Assembly: GCF_022458895.1 (NCBI RefSeq)
Contig: NZ_JAINFL010000014.1
Location: 1 to 64,000, forward strand
Direction of reading: 5' to 3'
Source: Roseihalotalea indica
Lineage (GTDB): Bacteria > Bacteroidota > Bacteroidia > Cytophagales > Cyclobacteriaceae
Length of the DNA stretch: 64,000 bases
Shown here: positions 62,907 to 64,000 of the stretch, one piece after another
Layout of the letters: every line of letters begins with the position of its first letter
Position numbering within the stretch: position 1 is the first letter of the stretch
Notes under the pieces: model-generated
What the model saw: the letters and a program-made list of their open reading frames with translations, nothing else
Databases searched by the model: none
What the model was told of the DNA's origin: nothing
Program-made: the position numbers and the translations under genes

Positions 62907-64000
62907 ATGCTTATCAGACAAACTACAGGGAAAATGCCAAGAATTCAGCAGTGCTACTTAATAGTTTTTGTAGTGCTATCTGCTGCATATACAGGTGTGA
63001 ACGCTCAGTCGGGTGGAACGGATTATTTTACAGATGTTACAGCAACCCATGTGCCGACCGACCCGGAAGCTCATGCGCTGGATGTGGCTCTGGTAGATGC
63101 TGACAAGGATGGTGATCTGGACGTGGTATTGGCCCTGGAAGCTGATGCCAACCGGCTTTATCTGAACGATGGCAAAGGCAAACTAACCTGGAAGAAAAGT
63201 GTATTTGAAGCTGCCGCTCATGACACCGAGCACGTGCGGATTGCCGATTTTGACGGAGATGGTATTATGGATATAATTTTTGTGGCAGAAGACGATCAGT
63301 ATCACGAATATTACCTGGGCAATGGCGATGCAACCTTCCGTAATGTGAGTGACCGGCTGCTGGCCCGAAGCGAGGGTAATGGTCTGGATGTAGGAGATGT
63401 AAATGGTGATGGTTTGCCGGATATTGTGGTAGGCAACTCCGGGTCATCTGGCCAGAATCTCCTTTGGATCAATGATCAGTCCCAGCCTGGTTATTTTATA
63501 GATTATACCCGGCAGGGGCTGCCTCAGGTCAATGACGGCACCCAAAGCGTTAAGCTGGCCGATCTGGATGGGGACGGTGATCTGGATATGGTGGTGGGTA
63601 ACGAAGTGCCGCCGAACCGACTGCTCATTAATGAGGGGGTAGGAGTGTTTACCGAAGCTGCCGATCAACTGGAACTCCTGGTGCCCCTGCATACGCGGGA
63701 GGTATTTCTGCTAGACGCCGAAGACGATGGGGATATGGACATTGTATTGGCCAACCTGACCAGCAACGGAGGGCAACGGGAAAAAGACCCTCGCACCCGG
63801 CTTCTGATCAATGACGGTAAAGCCAACTTTAAAGATGAAACAGAAAAGAAAGTGCCCGCCAATACCTTTTCCACCTACGCCGGTGCCCCCATTGATTTTG
63901 ACCAAGACGGTGATACTGACCTGCTGATGAGCGCCATTGAAATTCCACCCTTTGCCGCAATGCAGGTGCATGCGTACGAAAACGATGGACAGGGAAACTT
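62907..64000 (+). CDS. FG-GAP/VCBS repeat protein, 3' end beyond the window
   Basis: From the ATG at 62907 (or 62934) the frame stays open to the right edge, 364 codons so far. A signal peptide (hydrophobic LIVFVVLSAAYTGVNAQ) precedes repeats with the calcium-binding pattern Asp-x-Asp-x-Asp-Gly, for example DADKDGDLDVVLALE, DFDGDGIMDIIFVAED, DVNGDGLPDIVVGNSG and DLDGDGDLDMVVGNE, each about 60-70 residues apart. Such repeats form beta-propellers that bind other surface molecules. The protein is large, secreted and incomplete here; any C-terminal domain is unseen. The gene is divergent from the BlaI operon. Confidence 0.85.
   Translation, partial: MLIRQTTGKMPRIQQCYLIVFVVLSAAYTGVNAQSGGTDYFTDVTATHVPTDPEAHALDVALVDADKDGDLDVVLALEADANRLYLNDGKGKLTWKKSVFEAAAHDTEHVRIADFDGDGIMDIIFVAEDDQYHEYYLGNGDATFRNVSDRLLARSEGNGLDVGDVNGDGLPDIVVGNSGSSGQNLLWINDQSQPGYFIDYTRQGLPQVNDGTQSVKLADLDGDGDLDMVVGNEVPPNRLLINEGVGVFTEAADQLELLVPLHTREVFLLDAEDDGDMDIVLANLTSNGGQREKDPRTRLLINDGKANFKDETEKKVPANTFSTYAGAPIDFDQDGDTDLLMSAIEIPPFAAMQVHAYENDGQGN

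Overview
The window looks like a chromosome segment of a Bacteroidota bacterium, most likely a marine or environmental member of the order Cytophagales. The lineage clues are a type IX secretion (T9SS) C-terminal sorting domain, Bacteroidota-type promoters (TTG/TTTG, about 20 bases, then TAnnTTTG), typical lineage families (DUF4199, DUF2911, LytTR, BlaR/BlaI-TonB, PD40 peptidases), almost no Shine-Dalgarno sequences, and a ribosomal protein L21 with the long C-terminal extension seen in this phylum. No tRNA, rRNA, CRISPR array, prophage, transposase or integrase was seen.

Layout. 1-5.4 kb: housekeeping genes, rplU-rpmA on the minus strand and nrdB-nrdA on the plus strand. 5.6-10.6 kb: an AT-rich potassium-channel-like membrane protein, then a SelW-like protein, a GH43-like hydrolase and an M20 peptidase. 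10.9-13.8 kb: a peroxide-stress operon (DoxX, glutathione peroxidase, OhrR-like MarR regulator, acetyltransferase) with twin palindromes in front, and a Tat-type sugar isomerase-like protein. 14-25 kb: a degenerate AAA+ protein beside a large secreted M4 protease, an MFS transporter, a di-haem cytochrome c, and a helicase-nitrilase operon whose last gene (DUF2784) is cut short by a palindromic repeat. 25-40 kb: small accessory genes, including an ArsR-SRPBCC-DoxX-YdeI-YdeI operon, a DinB/methyltransferase cluster, a dioxygenase-thioredoxin fusion lipoprotein and a LytTR membrane regulator. 40-49 kb: a calcium-binding lipoprotein, PBP1A, a LuxR/DUF4199 pair with an unannotated 42-residue gene in front, and a DbpA-like helicase. 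49-53 kb: a DUF1593 protein and two AT-rich lipoprotein genes separated by long imperfect palindromes that resemble integron attC sites. 53-64 kb: a DPP IV-like peptidase, katG behind an OxyR-like site, a BlaI/BlaR-type pair behind three phased operators, and a truncated FG-GAP repeat protein at the right edge.

Two dispersed intergenic repeat families were found: a 65-bp element (three full copies and one diverged copy) and a 104-bp element (two copies in opposite orientation, one mismatch). Together with the cassette-like lipoprotein array they are the strongest candidates for undescribed elements. Oxidative-stress defence recurs (glutathione peroxidase/OhrR, KatG/OxyR-like site, SelW-like protein, YdeI/DoxX operons), which fits an aerobic lifestyle.
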